A DNA stretch of 64,000 bases from Liquidambar formosana (GCA_039720395.1 CM077822.1:18992589-19056588); one strand, 5' to 3'; numbered from the stretch's first letter, positions 1 to 14,600 are shown. Notes: generated by a model not told the origin, from the letters alone. Made by a program: numbers and translations.

Positions 1-224
1 TTAAAATCAAATGTGTTTTTTAAATCTTAAAAGCAAAGTCATCTCATATATAATTTTATTTTGGATCAATAATATGGATCAAATAGCATTAAATGGATTG
101 GACTTGCTTCCCAGATGAAGAAAAGAGAAGAAAAAAACAGAAAAGAAAAAAAAAAGAAAAAAAAAAGGAAAAGAAAAAAAGAAAAAATGATTTAAACTTC
201 TTGTTCCCTTCTGGTAAATTTCAG

Positions 225-449
225 TTTCAGCTTGGAAAATACGTGAAAGGTGACTTCCAGCTAGGGCACAATTGGAAATTGCTTGGATGCTTCCCAATTG
301 AATTAAAGGTTAACCAAATAAAGAAAGGGTAGACTTGTAAGCTCGATCATATTAGACTACTATAAATATTCTCTCTGTCTGAGAGTCTGATTCACTCTAC
401 CAAGGAATTTGAAACACCCCCAAGTTCGTAATTTTTCCATTTGCTTCAC
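225..449 (+). promoter_or_regulatory. TNL gene promoter and 5' leader
   Basis: A TATA box (TATAAATA, 361-368) lies about 80 bases before the ATG at 450, so the leader is short. An A-rich tract (119-190) lies upstream. About 130 bases of this promoter (roughly 235-370) recur in diverged form at 63400-63545, which identifies it as a promoter shared with a duplicated, now lost or unseen paralogue. The TATA position and the repeat are read directly; promoter activity is inferred. Confidence 0.6.
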
Positions 450-952
450 ATGACGGCCCAAAATCCATCTTCTTCTTCTTCGGCCTCTAAATGGATTTAC
501 GATGTCTTTGTGAGTTTCCGAGGCGAAGACACACGCACGACCTTCACCGACCATCTCTGCGAGGCTTTGAAACAGAAAGGAATTCATACCTTCAAAGACG
601 ATGAAAAGCTTGAGAAAGGAAAAGAAATTTCGCCAGGCCTCCTAAGAGCAATTGAAGAATCGAGGTTTTCTCTGATCGTTTTGTCAAAGAACTATGCTTC
701 TTCCACATGGTGCTTGGATGAACTTGTGAAGATGCTTGAGTGCAAAGAGACCAGAGGACATACGGTTTTTCCCATTTTCTACAACGTGGATCCGTCGGAA
801 GTAAGAAAGCAGACGGGGAGTTTCGCGAAGGCGTTTGCTGAATACGAAGAAGAACATTTCGAGGAGAAGGTTGAGAAGGTGCGGAGGTGGAGGGCGGCTC
901 TGACGGAGGTGGCCAATTCATCTGGTTGGGATTTACGCAATATTGCAGATGG
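450..952 (+). CDS. TNL exon 1: TIR domain
   Basis: The exon encodes a Ser-rich N terminus (residues 6-12) followed by a full TIR domain starting at YDVFVSFRGEDTR. The motif SSTWCLDEL carries a Glu at residue 91, in the position of the catalytic Glu of TIR NADases, so enzymatic competence is plausible. The exon ends at 952 in phase 2 (GATGG before GTATAT). If intron 1 is retained or the transcript is polyadenylated early, translation stops at 969-971 after only a few extra residues, giving a TIR-only protein of 173 residues. Confidence 0.9.
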
Positions 953-3900
953 GTATATAGTTTTCAACTGAAATCTCTCTTCCTTTTTTTTCTTTTAATT
1001 AACAATTAAGAATATCTCACACATTATTCCCACCCCAAACTAATCTCAAACGATCAATGTGAAATCTCTCGTATCCATACACAATGATAATTACTCTATC
1101 AGTTCTTAATTGACGGTCACTGTTGAAAACAATATTTTTTAGAAAAGCCTATTGAATGCTTTCAAATTAACATATATGTTTTAATATTCTAGTTTTACTC
1201 TCAAATGTACAAACATTGGAAAAAGATAAAATACTTATGAGAAATGGTATTTTAAGAGATTAAATCAAAAGAAGCAATGACTTTTTGAATGGTACTAATT
1301 TTGGAACATCCCAAAAAAAAAAAGGAGTTCAATAAAATAGAAACAAAGGGAGCACGAGTTTTAAATTGAAATCTCTCTTGCTTACTAGAATGTTGTACAA
1401 GTTTTCATCTTGAGTATAGAAAATATTTCCATAGGTGGTAGTTAGGTCAGTTATGCTCTATTTATTTGTTTATTTATTTAATTTTTGTACAAATAAAGAA
1501 GTTTAAACTCCTAATTTATCCTAATTCTATTATTTACTCCACACTCCTTCACCACTAGACTAGCCCTAGTGACTTAGATCAACTATCTATTAAGTGATGA
1601 TCTAGCTTTTTATTTGGCAAAACGAAACTTGTATGCACCCCTCTAGTATTCGATCCGTGCACAATCCCTTATGTGCACATGCATGCCATATTGTCATTAA
1701 AGACAAGTACCCTCGTCTGATAGGTCAAAGATTATAAGAAATTAATTTTATTTGATAACCTCAAGAGATGGATTAATGGTTCCTCAAACTTGCGTCTTAA
1801 AAAGTAGGTCTTGGATTCAAGTTTTAACTCTTTCTTGGGGTTATCCATTAGTCGGGTTTATCGTTGGCATTAAATAACGCCCCAAGTGGACCATGATCTT
1901 ACCACTGTTTCAAATCATTAGTTAAATAAAAAATTTGGAAATCCCTGTTGGTAAAAAAGAAAAGGAAAAAAAAAAAATATATATATATATATTTGATGAG
2001 TTTTAAACTTTTAATGGTCTCATCTTTCTTTTTTTATTTTTCTTTTTATTTTTTTATGCTTTAATGGTCTCATCTATTATTATGTTAACCTATTTAACAG
2101 TCTCATCTAGCTAGATATTTATTTTTTTCTCGAAAATTTTTAAAATTGCTTCACCATTCTTGGAATTTAATACAATATCAATACAGTTATGGTGCACGTA
2201 TCATTACGTACCCAAAAAGAAAAACTGTCTGTCACATCCCTGTTTACCCTGTAATATAAATATATCTCAATGTATAAGTTAATCTGCTGTGTGTCTAGAA
2301 TTCATCACATCTCATGCATACTCATTTTACTAGAGCACATATAGTCCATATACTAACTATACTATTACCACCTTAATTTATATTTACAGTACAACCTTGT
2401 AAACATTGTTCAAGGCAACAAAAATCATAACATGCATAACTAGATTAGTACACTTGCTCCACAAAAAGGTCCTCCCTCTTGTTATTCTGTCACTCTCCGT
2501 ATCCTGAAAATGTTATTTACATAACATATAAACTTTCTTGCTTAGTGAGAATCTCATGTTCTCATAACCCAATTTAATCAAAGCACAATGGAACAGCTAA
2601 CTCATATCACAGTTTCTTTTCTCAATTAATTTTCATATTGTGGCACATTATCTCTTGAAAATTTATCATAAACAAAATACATATACCTTTTTTTTTTGTT
2701 TTTTGTTTTTTGTTTTTTGAGAAAAGCGATAAATTTTATAGAAACTAACAGTGATCTAAATCTGTATGAATTTGGTCCCGAACACAGGGGGGGACCTCCT
2801 CCATCCAAATTTGTACATCATCTAACTCTCTAGCAAATCTGGCCAATCCGTGGGCTACCATATTACCCCATTTGTACACATGAGTAAAAACAGCTGAGGT
2901 GAAACAATGTCTAGCCGCCAATTGAATGTCTTCAATAATCAACCCCACCGACGAAAGATTGGCAGCATTCGAATTAATAGCCTTGATAACCCCTAAACAG
3001 TCTCCTTCGAAACTCACCTTGGACAGACTCAAATCCCTCGCGAAACCAACCGCAAACCTGATTGCCAAAGCTTCAACAATCTCCACAGGGAAGTGGCCCT
3101 GCACTCGCTTGGACACAGCTGCTATAGGTTGACCCTTGAAATCTCGGATAACCACACCCACCCCCACACTATCAGACTCAGCAAAAACAGCTCCATCAGC
3201 ATTGATCTTATAAACCCCTTCAATGGGTGGAACCCATGGTATAGAAACCTTACACCCATCCGTTACACTCCCTTCTAAGGCACTAGTGTACTCTTGTAGC
3301 AAAGTCCAAGCACTCCCAATGATCAAATGGGGATCTCTTTTTGTACCGCCAAACAACACCTCATTTCGGTTATTCCACAAGGCCCAAAAAAGCATCAAAG
3401 CTAGGTCCCAATCACGTCCACCTAAGGAACTTGACAGAGTCAGCATCCAACTTCAAAAATCCGCGGCATCAAGAAGCTTCACCTTTAACCCCAATGAACT
3501 GCCAAACCATACTAATTCAGCCAACTCGCACTCCTTAAAAAGGTGAAGAATTGTTTCATCGGCAGCCCCGCACACAACACAGCTAGTGTCAGTTGTGATC
3601 CGACGTCTAGCCAAATTAGACCTCGTAGGAAGAATACCCATACACGCCTTCAACACAAAAAGCTTAACTTTCGGGGGAATATGTTGTTTCCAAATTAAAC
3701 CGGACAGAATATCCCTTCCAGTCGACGTTGAGCTCTCTCCCAGTCGTGAAGGCCCCGCTCTAGCTTGACTGTCCAATTCTAAATAATATGCACTCCTGAC
3801 AGTAAAGAGTCCGTTTGGGTTAAAGTGCCAAACTGACTTGTCACTTGTAGCCGAAGACTTAATGGTAAATTACAGATAACAGCTGCCTCATGAGGAAGGA

Positions 3901-6900
3901 AAACACGCTCCACAAGCTCCTTGTTCCACATCTTATTCTAAGAATTAATCAACTCAGAGACACAAGCATTCTCACCTAAAATATTCACCGAAGAAATAAC
4001 CTGAAAAGTTGTAGGTGTTGGGAGCTATTTAGCCTTCCAGATGCTGACAGATTCTCCATTACCAATCCTCTAACGCACCCCCTTAGCAAGTAACTCTCGC
4101 CCTCCCCAAATACTGCGCCATGTATAACTAGGATTATTCCCCAATTGAGCATCTAGGAAATTACATTTGGGAAAATACTTGGCTTTTAATACCCTAGTCA
4201 CAAGAGAATCAGCATTTGTCATGAGACGCCACCCCTGCTTTGCTAGTAGCGCCTTATTAAAAGCTGTCAAATCCCGAAAACCCAGTCCCCCATCCCTCTT
4301 CGACTTACATAGCATTTCCTAATGGAGCCAGTGAATCTTACGCTCTTCACTCCTTTGACCCCACCAAAAATTTCTCACCATAGCATTAATATCTCAGCAA
4401 AGCGTCATGGGAAGTTTGAAACAGCTCATAACGTAAGTCAGAATAGCTTGAGCTACCGCTTTAATAAGCACTTCTCACCCTGCACGTGAGAGTAATTTTT
4501 CCTTCCATCGCTGTAGACGTTTCCAAATCCGTTCCTTGATATTATTAAAAACCTCCGTCTTCGATCTACCAATCAACGTCGGAAGTCCCAAATACTTTCC
4601 TAAAGGCTCCTCACACTGAATTCCAAAAATTCAGCGGATCTCCCCCCGTTTCTTGGAGCTCGTATTTTTGCTAAAACAAATTGACGATTTCTCTTTGTTA
4701 ACCTTTTGGCCCGATGCCAATTCATACTGATGTAACAGCTCCACAATCGTCATGCTTTCTTTCACTGTAGCTCTACCAAAAAATAGGCTATCATCTGCAA
4801 AAAATAAGTGCGACACCTTCGGACTCCGTCTACAGATTAACACTCTAGATAACCTCTTTTCCTATTCTGCCTTAGATATTAAAGCTGTTAGACCCTCTGC
4901 CACCAGAAGAAAGAGACAGGGAGACAGCGGATCTCCTTGACGAAGACCTCTAGAGGGACTGAAATACCCACACTGCTTACTATTAATGACAATCGAATAC
5001 GAGACTGTACGGACACATTTCATAACCAAATTAATCCACTCGCCTGCGAATCCCATTTTTTCCATAACTTTCTCAAGAAAACCCCATTCCACCCTATCAT
5101 ACGCCTTACTCATATCAAGCTTGAGCGCAAAATGACCCTGTCTACTTGCCCGCTTATTTTTCAAAAAATGCATGACCTCAAAAGCCACCAGAACATTATC
5201 TGTTATAAGCCTGCTGTGCACAAAAGCGCTTTGGCTTTTAGAAATAATATTTGGTAAAACCTGCTTAAGCCTGTTCGCCAAAACCTTAGAGATAATCTTG
5301 TACACCACATTACACAGACTAATTGGTCTGTATTGAGTAATAAATTCCGGACTATGATTCTTTTGGATGAGAATAATATGAGTAAAATTAACATTCTTAA
5401 GCATGGGTCCACCATTAAGAAAAGAAAGAGACGCATGTACAATATCTGGGCCAACGATATGCCAATACTTTTGGAAAAAAAGAGCTGACATCCCATCAGG
5501 TCCAGGTGCTTTAGTGGGGTGCATTTGGAAAAGAGCTTCCCGAACATCATCAGCCGTGAAATCATGCATAAGAGTGGAATTTATTGCATCCGTTACTCTC
5601 TTGTTCATCGCCTTAAGAGTACTCTCAAGGTTTTGTGGATTAGAAGATGTAAAAATATATTGGAAATAACTCACAATTACCTCTTCAACTTTACCTTCTT
5701 CAGTCTGCCACAACCCGTCGTTATCTTTAATCCTGAAAATCATATTTTTCCTTCGTCGTTGGGATGCTTTCGCATGGAAAAAACCTGTATTCCGGTCTCC
5801 TTCCTTCAACCAAGAAAGTCTGGACCTTTGACGCCACATAACTTCTTCTTGGGTCAACAGTTCATCCATTTGTTTCATCAGGCACCTCTCCTCATCTAAA
5901 GAAGTGGAAGTTGGTGGAGCTGCCTTTAATAGTTTGAGTTTTCGCCTCATATCTCCCAACTGCCTTTGAACATTACCAAACTTTGATCGATTCCATTGTA
6001 ACAAACGCAATCTGGTCACCTTGATTTTTTCCTGAACACATTGCGTATGTGTACCCTGCCCACACCAATCCCATCCGTCCTCCACTACTTGCGCACAATC
6101 TTCAGCTCTAACCCACATTCCCTCAAAGCGAAAAAGCTTCTTTTGTTGTCCATTCGGACGTGCAAGGCCATCCATATCAATCAAAATTGGTAAGTGGTCA
6201 GAAGCACTACAAACTAGATGCTCGACCGAGACAGCAGGGAAAGGGGTGCCCCATTCATGGGTGGCCAATGCTCTATCCAACCTTTCCTCAACATAAGCAT
6301 CCCCCATCCGCTTATTACACCATGTAAATCGAGGCCTGAAATACCCCAAATCTTTAAAATTGCACAGGTTGATAGCATGTCTGAACTCTCTCATTTACGA
6401 CTGTGCACGCGGATGCCTACCTAACTTCTCATTGGCTGACACAATCTCATTGAAATCCCCAAAACAAAGCCAAGGTAATGGAGATTTATGTTTGAGTACC
6501 CCCAATAAATCCCAAGAGAGCTTACGATTCTCAACTTCAGGGTGACCATAAAAACCAGTCAACCTCCATTTCCCTACACCCGCCTCCAACACTTGGGCAT
6601 CAATATGGTGGCTTGAAAAACTAAGAAGGTCCACGTCAATATCCGAGTTCTAAAGAAGTGCTAAACCCCCAGCTCTACCATTTGCACTCATGAATAAACC
6701 CTATGTATATCCTAGCTTATATTTTACCTTCTCCATTTCATTTTTTGATAACTTAGTCTCCATTAGAAACACAAACAAAGGAACTTTTCTCTTCACCATA
6801 TCGCAAAGAGCACAAATTGTGCGAGGGTTCCCAAGCCCTCGACAGTTGAAGCTAAGGATTTTCATTGCGACCGGCGAGACTGGAAGCTAGTCTCCGCGGA

Positions 6901-9900
6901 TAACTCATCACTGGGAAAACCCAACACCGCTGCACCCCCTACATTAGAACACTGTTTTTTATTACTGCCCATTGTTTCTGTCCTTTCTTCATCACTCTCA
7001 TATACCCTACCTCTGCTCTTCCTCTTCCCCTTAGCTACTGCAGACAAAGAAATTATATCACACTCATTTGAGGTAGCCCTGGCCTTACGTTTCCACCCCG
7101 ACTTCCATTGTTTGGTCAGCATAGCACATTCGGCCTGGACATCTGATGTGCACACAGTGGCTTCAACATCCATTAATTCCTTATGGGCCCAATCCATCTT
7201 ATTTGGCACCAACCCATTACCAACCGGATCCAAATCTCCATCACCTGCCAGCAAATCCTTAGCCAAATCACAAAATCCTACAATTACACTAGGACTTCCC
7301 AATGCAGCCACACCGCTGCCTCCATTTCCTTGAATTTCTCCCACTAAAAGCTCTTTTTACAGTGATTCAAATGAAGGTTCACCCGCCCTTATCAAACCAG
7401 TATCCACCTCAAAATCAGGAGCGGAACAAGTGCCAATATTCTCGGTATTTGTCCCTGTCGTATTGTTCGTTGGATCCGTGAGCTCCTGATCCAACAATCC
7501 TCCTAATCCCACGTCAGCCTCCCCTGTCTTAGCTCCCGCATCAACCCTATCATCGTCCTCAGCCGCCGCCGTGCCATCCCCATCTACTGCCCCCCTATCT
7601 CGCCGCCCATCAGTAGACTACCGCCGGTTTTTCATCCCACGGCTCCAGCTATGGGACTGGACAGGCTCTCCTACTCTTAACCAAGCACCATATTGTCTCA
7701 AAACCTCATTGCCGCCATCACCAGCACCATATTTTTGTTCACAATCCTTCTCAGCATGGCCTAGTTTACCACAATGATAGCAGAAAGTTGGAAGCCGTTC
7801 ATATTTCATCGAAGCCCACAAAGACTTACCACCTAGCTTGATAGTAACTCCCCGCTTAAGCGGCTTATGCACATTCAGTCGGACTCGAATCCGTAAGAAC
7901 CGACCCCAATACATCCCTTTCTCCCCCTGTTCCATGTCGACAAACATTCCTAGCTTATTTCCAATCATCTCACCTATTTCTTTCGCCATACAGTCAAGGG
8001 GTAAGTTATAAACTTGTACCCAAAACATAGCCTCTTCTAGCAGTATATCAGAGGGTTGGACGGCACCATCGAACTCCGTTAAAAGCACAAGATGTTTGTC
8101 AAAACTCCACGACCCATTCTTAATCACTCTCATTCTGTCCAGCGGGTGAAAGAACTGAAAGAGGAAGAGATTCTTTCCTATGTCTGTAATATTAAGCCCC
8201 TTACCAGGCCGCCATATCATCTTCAGGGTGGACTTCATGGCCTCAACATTGAAAGGTCTTTCTGAAAACAGCTTACCAATAAGGCAGTACCGGTCTTCCA
8301 CCTGACCCATCTTCTGTACAGCATCTGTAACATCAACATCATCTTTTTCCTCTTCCGTGAGCACAAGCCTTTGCATCAGAGCATTCCAATCTTCATCCAT
8401 CTAATCGTTTCCACCATAAAACCAGTACCCAAACTCTTACAAGAAAAGACCCTTAAAGAGACTCAAGCTTGTATAAAACAAGACCTAGAGACTCCCATGA
8501 GAAAGTTCTCGGAGAGAAAAAAACCCAAACGCCACTTGTTAACAAAATACATATACCTAAGTTGTTGTTTTATCTCACAACTTGCAAAACACATATTCCC
8601 TCCATCCCATAAAGATAGGTCAGGTTTGACAAATCACAGAATTTAAGAAAGGGTCATCATTGCATTGACTTGTATTAATTAAACTTCATATTTCCAAAAA
8701 TACCCTCAACTTTTTTGTATTGGGTTTTGTGTTAAAAGTTATTATTGAAATAACAAAGGGTATTGTAGGAAACTTATAAAAATAATGATTTGACTTTTCA
8801 AAATGGACAAACATTTTGGGACAAAAAAAGTTGCTAATATGGCCTATCTTAATGGGACGGAGGGAGTATAAAAATAACATGAACATGCCCTCTTGCCATA
8901 CATGCGCATTATTGATAACACACAGGATTACTTGCTTACTTGCTGTACATGCGTACTATCTCAGTCACAGCATATATGTCTACTTGTAGTATGTGTATAT
9001 AGATTACAGCCTCCTTGCTTAGTAATATTGTATATTAGTGCACTAATTGAGGGATATTTTCAATCCTGGCTGTCCCCATCATCAACAACAATATTGCATT
9101 ATATATAAAGAATGAACTCATTTCAAACTTCTCATCATTTATAAATCTTTATGTGCCACAACATGATATGAATTTATCTCAAAATCATTTATTCATAAAT
9201 CATAGCATTTTCTAACACAACATTTAATCAATTATGTACCTCAACATGCTACTAATATAAATTCCAGTTCTCAGACCCTTCATTTACTTCCACAAGTACA
9301 TAAATATTGCTAAATCATTTTCAAGCACCCCATTTGAGTTTCATTCTTATGAAATGATAATTAGAAGTTTATCCAATAAATTTAAGAGGTATAGTGACAT
9401 TTTACTAAAACATGAGAAATTAGAAGTTTAAGAAAATACCGGGCCAAATGTAATTTGAATAAAACTTTTACAAGTTTGTTTAATCAGTATCATAGTATTC
9501 CAGAGTTATTTTGGTTCAAACAAAGCTCAAATCAAAGATCATTACACTTTCTTTTTCCATCAACTAGGGGTAAATTAGTCGTTTTACTAAACTAGGGCAA
9601 AAATAGAAATATGGGAAGGATACATGATTAAATAATATTCGTCCTCAAATTTACTTATAAATCATTGCATAAATACAATATGCTTTGAAAATAGTTCTAG
9701 TCCAAATGGATTAAAACCAGAGGTAAATAAGACTTATTTTGGTGAACAAGGGTATAATGGTCTTTTCACTTAAACAGGGTAAAAATTCAGTGCTCATGAA
9801 TTTCAACCAAACTAAATTAGGGTGTAGTACTCTTTTAGTAGGAGGCCTACAATTCAAGTTGGATCAAAATCCGGTTTAATTTGAAAGTTTTATGCCCATT

Positions 9901-11261
9901 TAAAATTGATTATGGAAAGAGTAATGATACATGGGACCACTATTAGAGGACCAAATACTACCTCAAATAATTATTTTATTTATTTTTATAAATTTTGTAT
10001 CAAATAAAACTTGAGTCAAAATGGGTCTCAGTAAACCAAATCGGGTCACACCGGTCACCTACTCTTCTTCTTCCTCTTGATTTTCTGTTATGTTTTATGA
10101 ATTTTTCAACAACTTTGAAAATTCTCTAGGGTTCATTTCTCAATCAAAGTTCATGAATTTGGTGTCTATGGAAAGCTCTCAACATCTAGTATTTTTTAAA
10201 GGGGAGGGATTCATTTATACCTGGTGTAAAACTTTGTATTCTTACACCCCTCAATATATTTTTGTGAGAATAATATTTTGTCAATCAAACTGTTGGATTA
10301 AGTTCTCTCTTCATGCACATCATGCATGCAAAATTTCAAGTAAATCGGATATCGAGAAGTATGTCATTCATAGTGTCCCAAATTATAATTTTATTTATAA
10401 AAAGAAATGTAAGTTTACAGATAAAATGTTTTTCGATATCCAATTTATTTGAAATTTGGCATGCATGACGTGCATGAGTAGAATACTTAATCCAATGGTT
10501 GAATTGGTAAAATATTATTCCCATAGAAACATATTAAAGGGTTTAAGAGTAAAAAGTTTTACACCAGGTGTAAACGAATCCCTCCCCTTTTTTTAAAATT
10601 ACTAACTGTGAGCTAGAGTTAGCAAAATTTATCGAAATTGACAAAAACCTCGTTTCTGTTTTTTAATTATTTATCCTAATATACTAAGTCCCTGTTTGGG
10701 ATAGCTTCAACTTTTACTATTAAGCAGAATCAGAAGCCATTAGTAGCAGAAGAGAATCTTGCATGTATTTGGAAACTGAATTTCAAAAGTGATCTTGCTG
10801 CCATAAGTGATTTTTCTTCTATTTGGCAAGAACATCTATTGAAGCTATTATAACCTTGAAATGACAATATTGCCCTTACTTGTTCATAATCAAAGTAATA
10901 ATTTTTATCTTCACAATACAAGTTTTACTGTTAAAAATTTATAGTAAAATTTTCATGGGTTTAAATCAACTCCAACAAAAGATATTAAATTTTTAACTTT
11001 TGGGAAGCCATGAATGAATTCTTGAGCTTCCCAAATCCTAACTAAATATCATTAATAATTCAAATTGCACATGTACATCACAATAACACAAGCACAGGAC
11101 GTGAACCTCACCTAAATCACCAGTTTTTTGGTTTGATTTCAAATTTTCAATCTCACCTTCTCAGTTCCTCTTTCTCTCTCCAAAAGTCTCCAAAAGTGCT
11201 CTCTCTATCTTTTTTCTTCCTTCTCTGTTCTTCTATGTCCGAAAATACAGAGTTTCTCCCT

Positions 11262-11305
<44 letters not shown>

Positions 11306-11596
11306 CACACACATCAAAAGGGGAGGAAACAGTGCTTGGTGCCTCATGCACCACCATTTTCTCCTTCAAATCCACCTCTTGCTGCCATAGTAGGAATCAT
11401 ATCGAATGTTTTTTTTCCTCAATTGCCACATGTATATAATTAAAGGAAAAATTAGCAATAACCCCATTTAAAGAATGATTTTAACAATTACTACATTAAA
11501 AGATTCATTAATCCCTTAGCCCACATCTGAGTATTCTGTCTAATTAATCTATATTAATTATATTAATTAACTCAAATTTTAGGTATTATATAAGAG

Positions 11597-11627
<31 letters not shown>

Positions 11628-14600
11628 TAGGTCATTACACACTCTCTCAATATAAACACAATATAAGTTGTTACAATTAAAGGTTGTACTCTTCAAACTG
11701 AGTTGATTTTAAATACATTTAATGTACTAAGGGCCGGAGAATGACATATTGGTGGGTCAAAATAAAAATAATTCCAAATAAAATGTCAAATCTTCTTTAT
11801 TCCATTCAAAATGTTCAAAATGATAATAATAGACTTTAATCCCCAAGAGATGGCATCTATCATCTACCATTTTATATATAATACCCATTCTTCCTTTTTT
11901 ACTTTTTATTTTTTTATTTTTCTATCCCACCTAAATGCCCTTCTCACATTAAAGTATTAAACCCATCCCTTCTCTCTTAATTTAAAACTCTCAAAACATA
12001 ATTCAAAAAGATCAATAAAATATTTGTTTTTCAACTAAAATAATACTCCGTAATAATCTACACACTTAGATTTGGAAAAGGTTTTTATTTTTTATTTTCT
12101 CTCATGGTTGAATGACATTTTTGTAAATGGTAGTTTCCAATCCCCTACAAACAATAATAAATGGAGAACCACTTTCCTTTTTTTTTTTTTTTTTTCAACA
12201 AAGAAAAGAAATATTAGAGTTAAGTTTTATTTAATAAGGAGAGAGGAGAATAGTCTGACAGGATTGGGGTGGAGCAAAAAAAAAAAAGTTTTACTAAAAT
12301 GGTATAATGGACATTTGACCCTAAATGCCTTTTTTTTTTTTTTTTTTTTGGAATTATAATACATTATTACCACTTAAATGGAAGAAGAGTTTTAGCCTTT
12401 TTTTTAGGATTACTTTTATTTTGACCCAGCATTTTTGTACACCCCATTTTGCACCCGTTGTCATCTTAAGTTGTGTGGCCCCGATGATGAGTTTAGTGTG
12501 GTTAGTTACGGATTATCCTTTAAGAATTAGTGCGAATCACAGCATGAGATTTTTGGTCAAAATGAAAGGAAAATTATTTTATTAAATTAGCCATTTTTAT
12601 CATGCCACTAACACGTGTACGTATGTGATAAGTGTGTGCACGCACATATGATACATGTGCATGCGTGTTAGCGGTCACTCTCCTAATTTTTAGAAAAGGC
12701 AATTTCCCTTTCCTATTCAGATTAGAAGACTTTTTAATTATTGGTAACACCTTTTGATTATTCTCCAAGAAACCTAGTCTAGGAAGGAAAGGGAAACCCT
12801 AATTTTTAGCTATAAATACTCTTTTAATGCCTTAGAAAAAGGGGGAGGAGAAAAGGGTTTTTAGAGAGTGAAATTCGTCATAATTCAGCAGCAGTTTTTC
12901 TGAAAACCAGCAATCGTATTTTAATCATAACTTTTGAGTCTGAAGTCGGAATATTATGAAATTGGTCTTCTTAGAAAGATAATTCAATTCTCTACAACTT
13001 TGTATTTCGCAAGTTTTGTCCAATTCCAACGTTTTCATACCCAAAAACTCGATTGAAGTTTCTGCTGTCGCAAAGTGACGAAAATCACTTTTCTTTTCTC
13101 TTATTCTCTTTTGTTTTCTATTTCTTTTCAAAGTTGAGTGAGTTTTGATCTCTTTGTTGTGATAACACTTTGACGAAGAGGAGGATTCGTGTTGGCTTGA
13201 TTCAATCCAAAGACCTGAGGGCTACGAACAATTACAAAGTTGGTAAATTTAGTTTTATTTAGCTTTTTATTCTAGTTCTTCTCTTATTATTTTTTATTTT
13301 ATTTTTGTCTAAAGCATGATTAGCATGATTTAGGTAGTTTTTATATTTGTATTTATTTCTATATTTTATTTATTTTGGGATGCATGTTGTAGATTGATAT
13401 GTGAGTTCTGCGATTCTATGTGAAATGCCTATTAGGTGTGTACGCACCTATCAGTGATGCGTACGCACCAATCAATGATGCGTACGCACCTTCTTTCGGG
13501 CAGACAGATTTGTTATTTTATTTAGTGTTGTTCCTCGTTGATTAGTATTTGGTTGGTCTTCTGTATATTCTGATCTTTGCTTTCTGATATATTTTATTCT
13601 CTTTTCTTTATTTATTAATTATCTTGGTCATTGCGTGTGCCATTATTATTGAATGAATAGGGTTAATTTTAATTGAGCATTTAGATTAATTAAAACCATT
13701 GATCATGTATGGGGGCCGGTTTCGACCAGGCATGGCTGGGTGCCTAACACCTTCCCAGCGATGTACCCTAGCTTCGAACCTGAATCTCTGGTTATGACGA
13801 GCTACACTCTACTAGGGTTCACTCGTTCCCAATATTGGGTGGCGGCTCCTCTCCGTGTTAATCCTTTGAGGCTAATGCGTATTCTCGAGCTATGTGGTAT
13901 TAGGGCGTAGCGCTCACAATTTCATCATTTTCCCATGTACTAATGAGGATCCATTAGGTAGTAAGTTATGATCATTTTAGTCATGGTGAGTAACCTTTAA
14001 AGCTGGAATTTCATGCAAGTCATTTTTTTTCTACAACATAATCCCACATTACTAGCATAAAGCAATAGTGAACCAATGACCTTTCTGCAACAGTTTGTAA
14101 AAAGCACCCATGCCTCTCACCCTTTAGTTAAGAGCAAACTCCACCAGCATAATATGTACAATCTCCAACTTCAACATTTTTTGATATCACAATCTTACAA
14201 AGCCTAGCTCATTCCCAAATCTGGATTCCAAGAAAAATTACAGGTCAAAGGCGGCAATGAGTTGTAACTCGTAACCTATCCATTGTCGCAAATTAATTAA
14301 CCAAACAAGTTTGGTGCTTCAATATATGTTAAAATAACATTAAAACAATAGAAGTTTTTTTTTTTCAAAAAAATAAATAAATAAAAGAACGAAAGAAAAG
14401 AAGCTATAATAGTTAACGATAGTCGACGGATAATGAAAATTAGATGAAATTCAAAGGATAAAACTAGAATGCAAGAAACAATTAAGAAAATAATAGGAAA
14501 ATCAATACAGTACATGTACCATTCAAACAAGTATAACCTCAACATTTACAATATATTTCAGATTTTATTTCACTTCTCTTTTTTTTTTTTTTTTCAAGGT

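Larger units (their letters stand above)
2688..8540 (-). mobile_element. Full-length L1-type LINE with RNase H, inserted antisense in TNL intron 1
   Basis: A 5853-base non-LTR retrotransposon on the minus strand, bounded by a perfect 17-bp TSD. Its 3' end (2688 upward) is an A-rich tail of A runs separated by single C (read on + as T runs with G, 2688-2719). Domain order on the minus strand is ORF1 (DUF4283 plus zinc knuckle), apurinic-type endonuclease, reverse transcriptase, zf-RVT and RNase H. The structure is complete, but ORF2 has several nonsense codons and one frameshift, so this copy is not autonomous. It lies opposite to the host gene's direction of transcription. Confidence 0.95.
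12436..13918 (+). mobile_element. Solo LTR of a Tat/Ogre-type gypsy element in TNL intron 1
   Basis: A 1483-base unit begins TGTACACCCCATTTTGCACC and ends GCGCTCACA, the same start and end words as the LTR at 31299-32719. Flanking pentamers ATTTT (12431-12435) and ATTTC (13919-13923) match at four of five bases. It has a TATA box at 12811-12818 and the shared Tat-type 3' segment GGGTGCCTAACACCTTCCC (about 13738). No second LTR or internal region follows, so it is a solo LTR left by recombination. It lies in the same orientation as the host gene and could initiate intronic transcripts. Confidence 0.85.

Noticed and set aside
441..971. A stand-alone TIR-only gene ending at 971
   Set aside because: A GT donor at 953 joins in phase to the NB-ARC exon with the conserved linker, so a spliced TNL is more likely; TIR-only is kept as a possible isoform.
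1755..1870. tRNA-derived SINE
   Set aside because: A-box and B-box resemblance is weak and no tail or TSD was found.
10090..10524. Overlapping frames on both strands
   Set aside because: They mirror each other because the foldback MITE is palindromic; no domain words.
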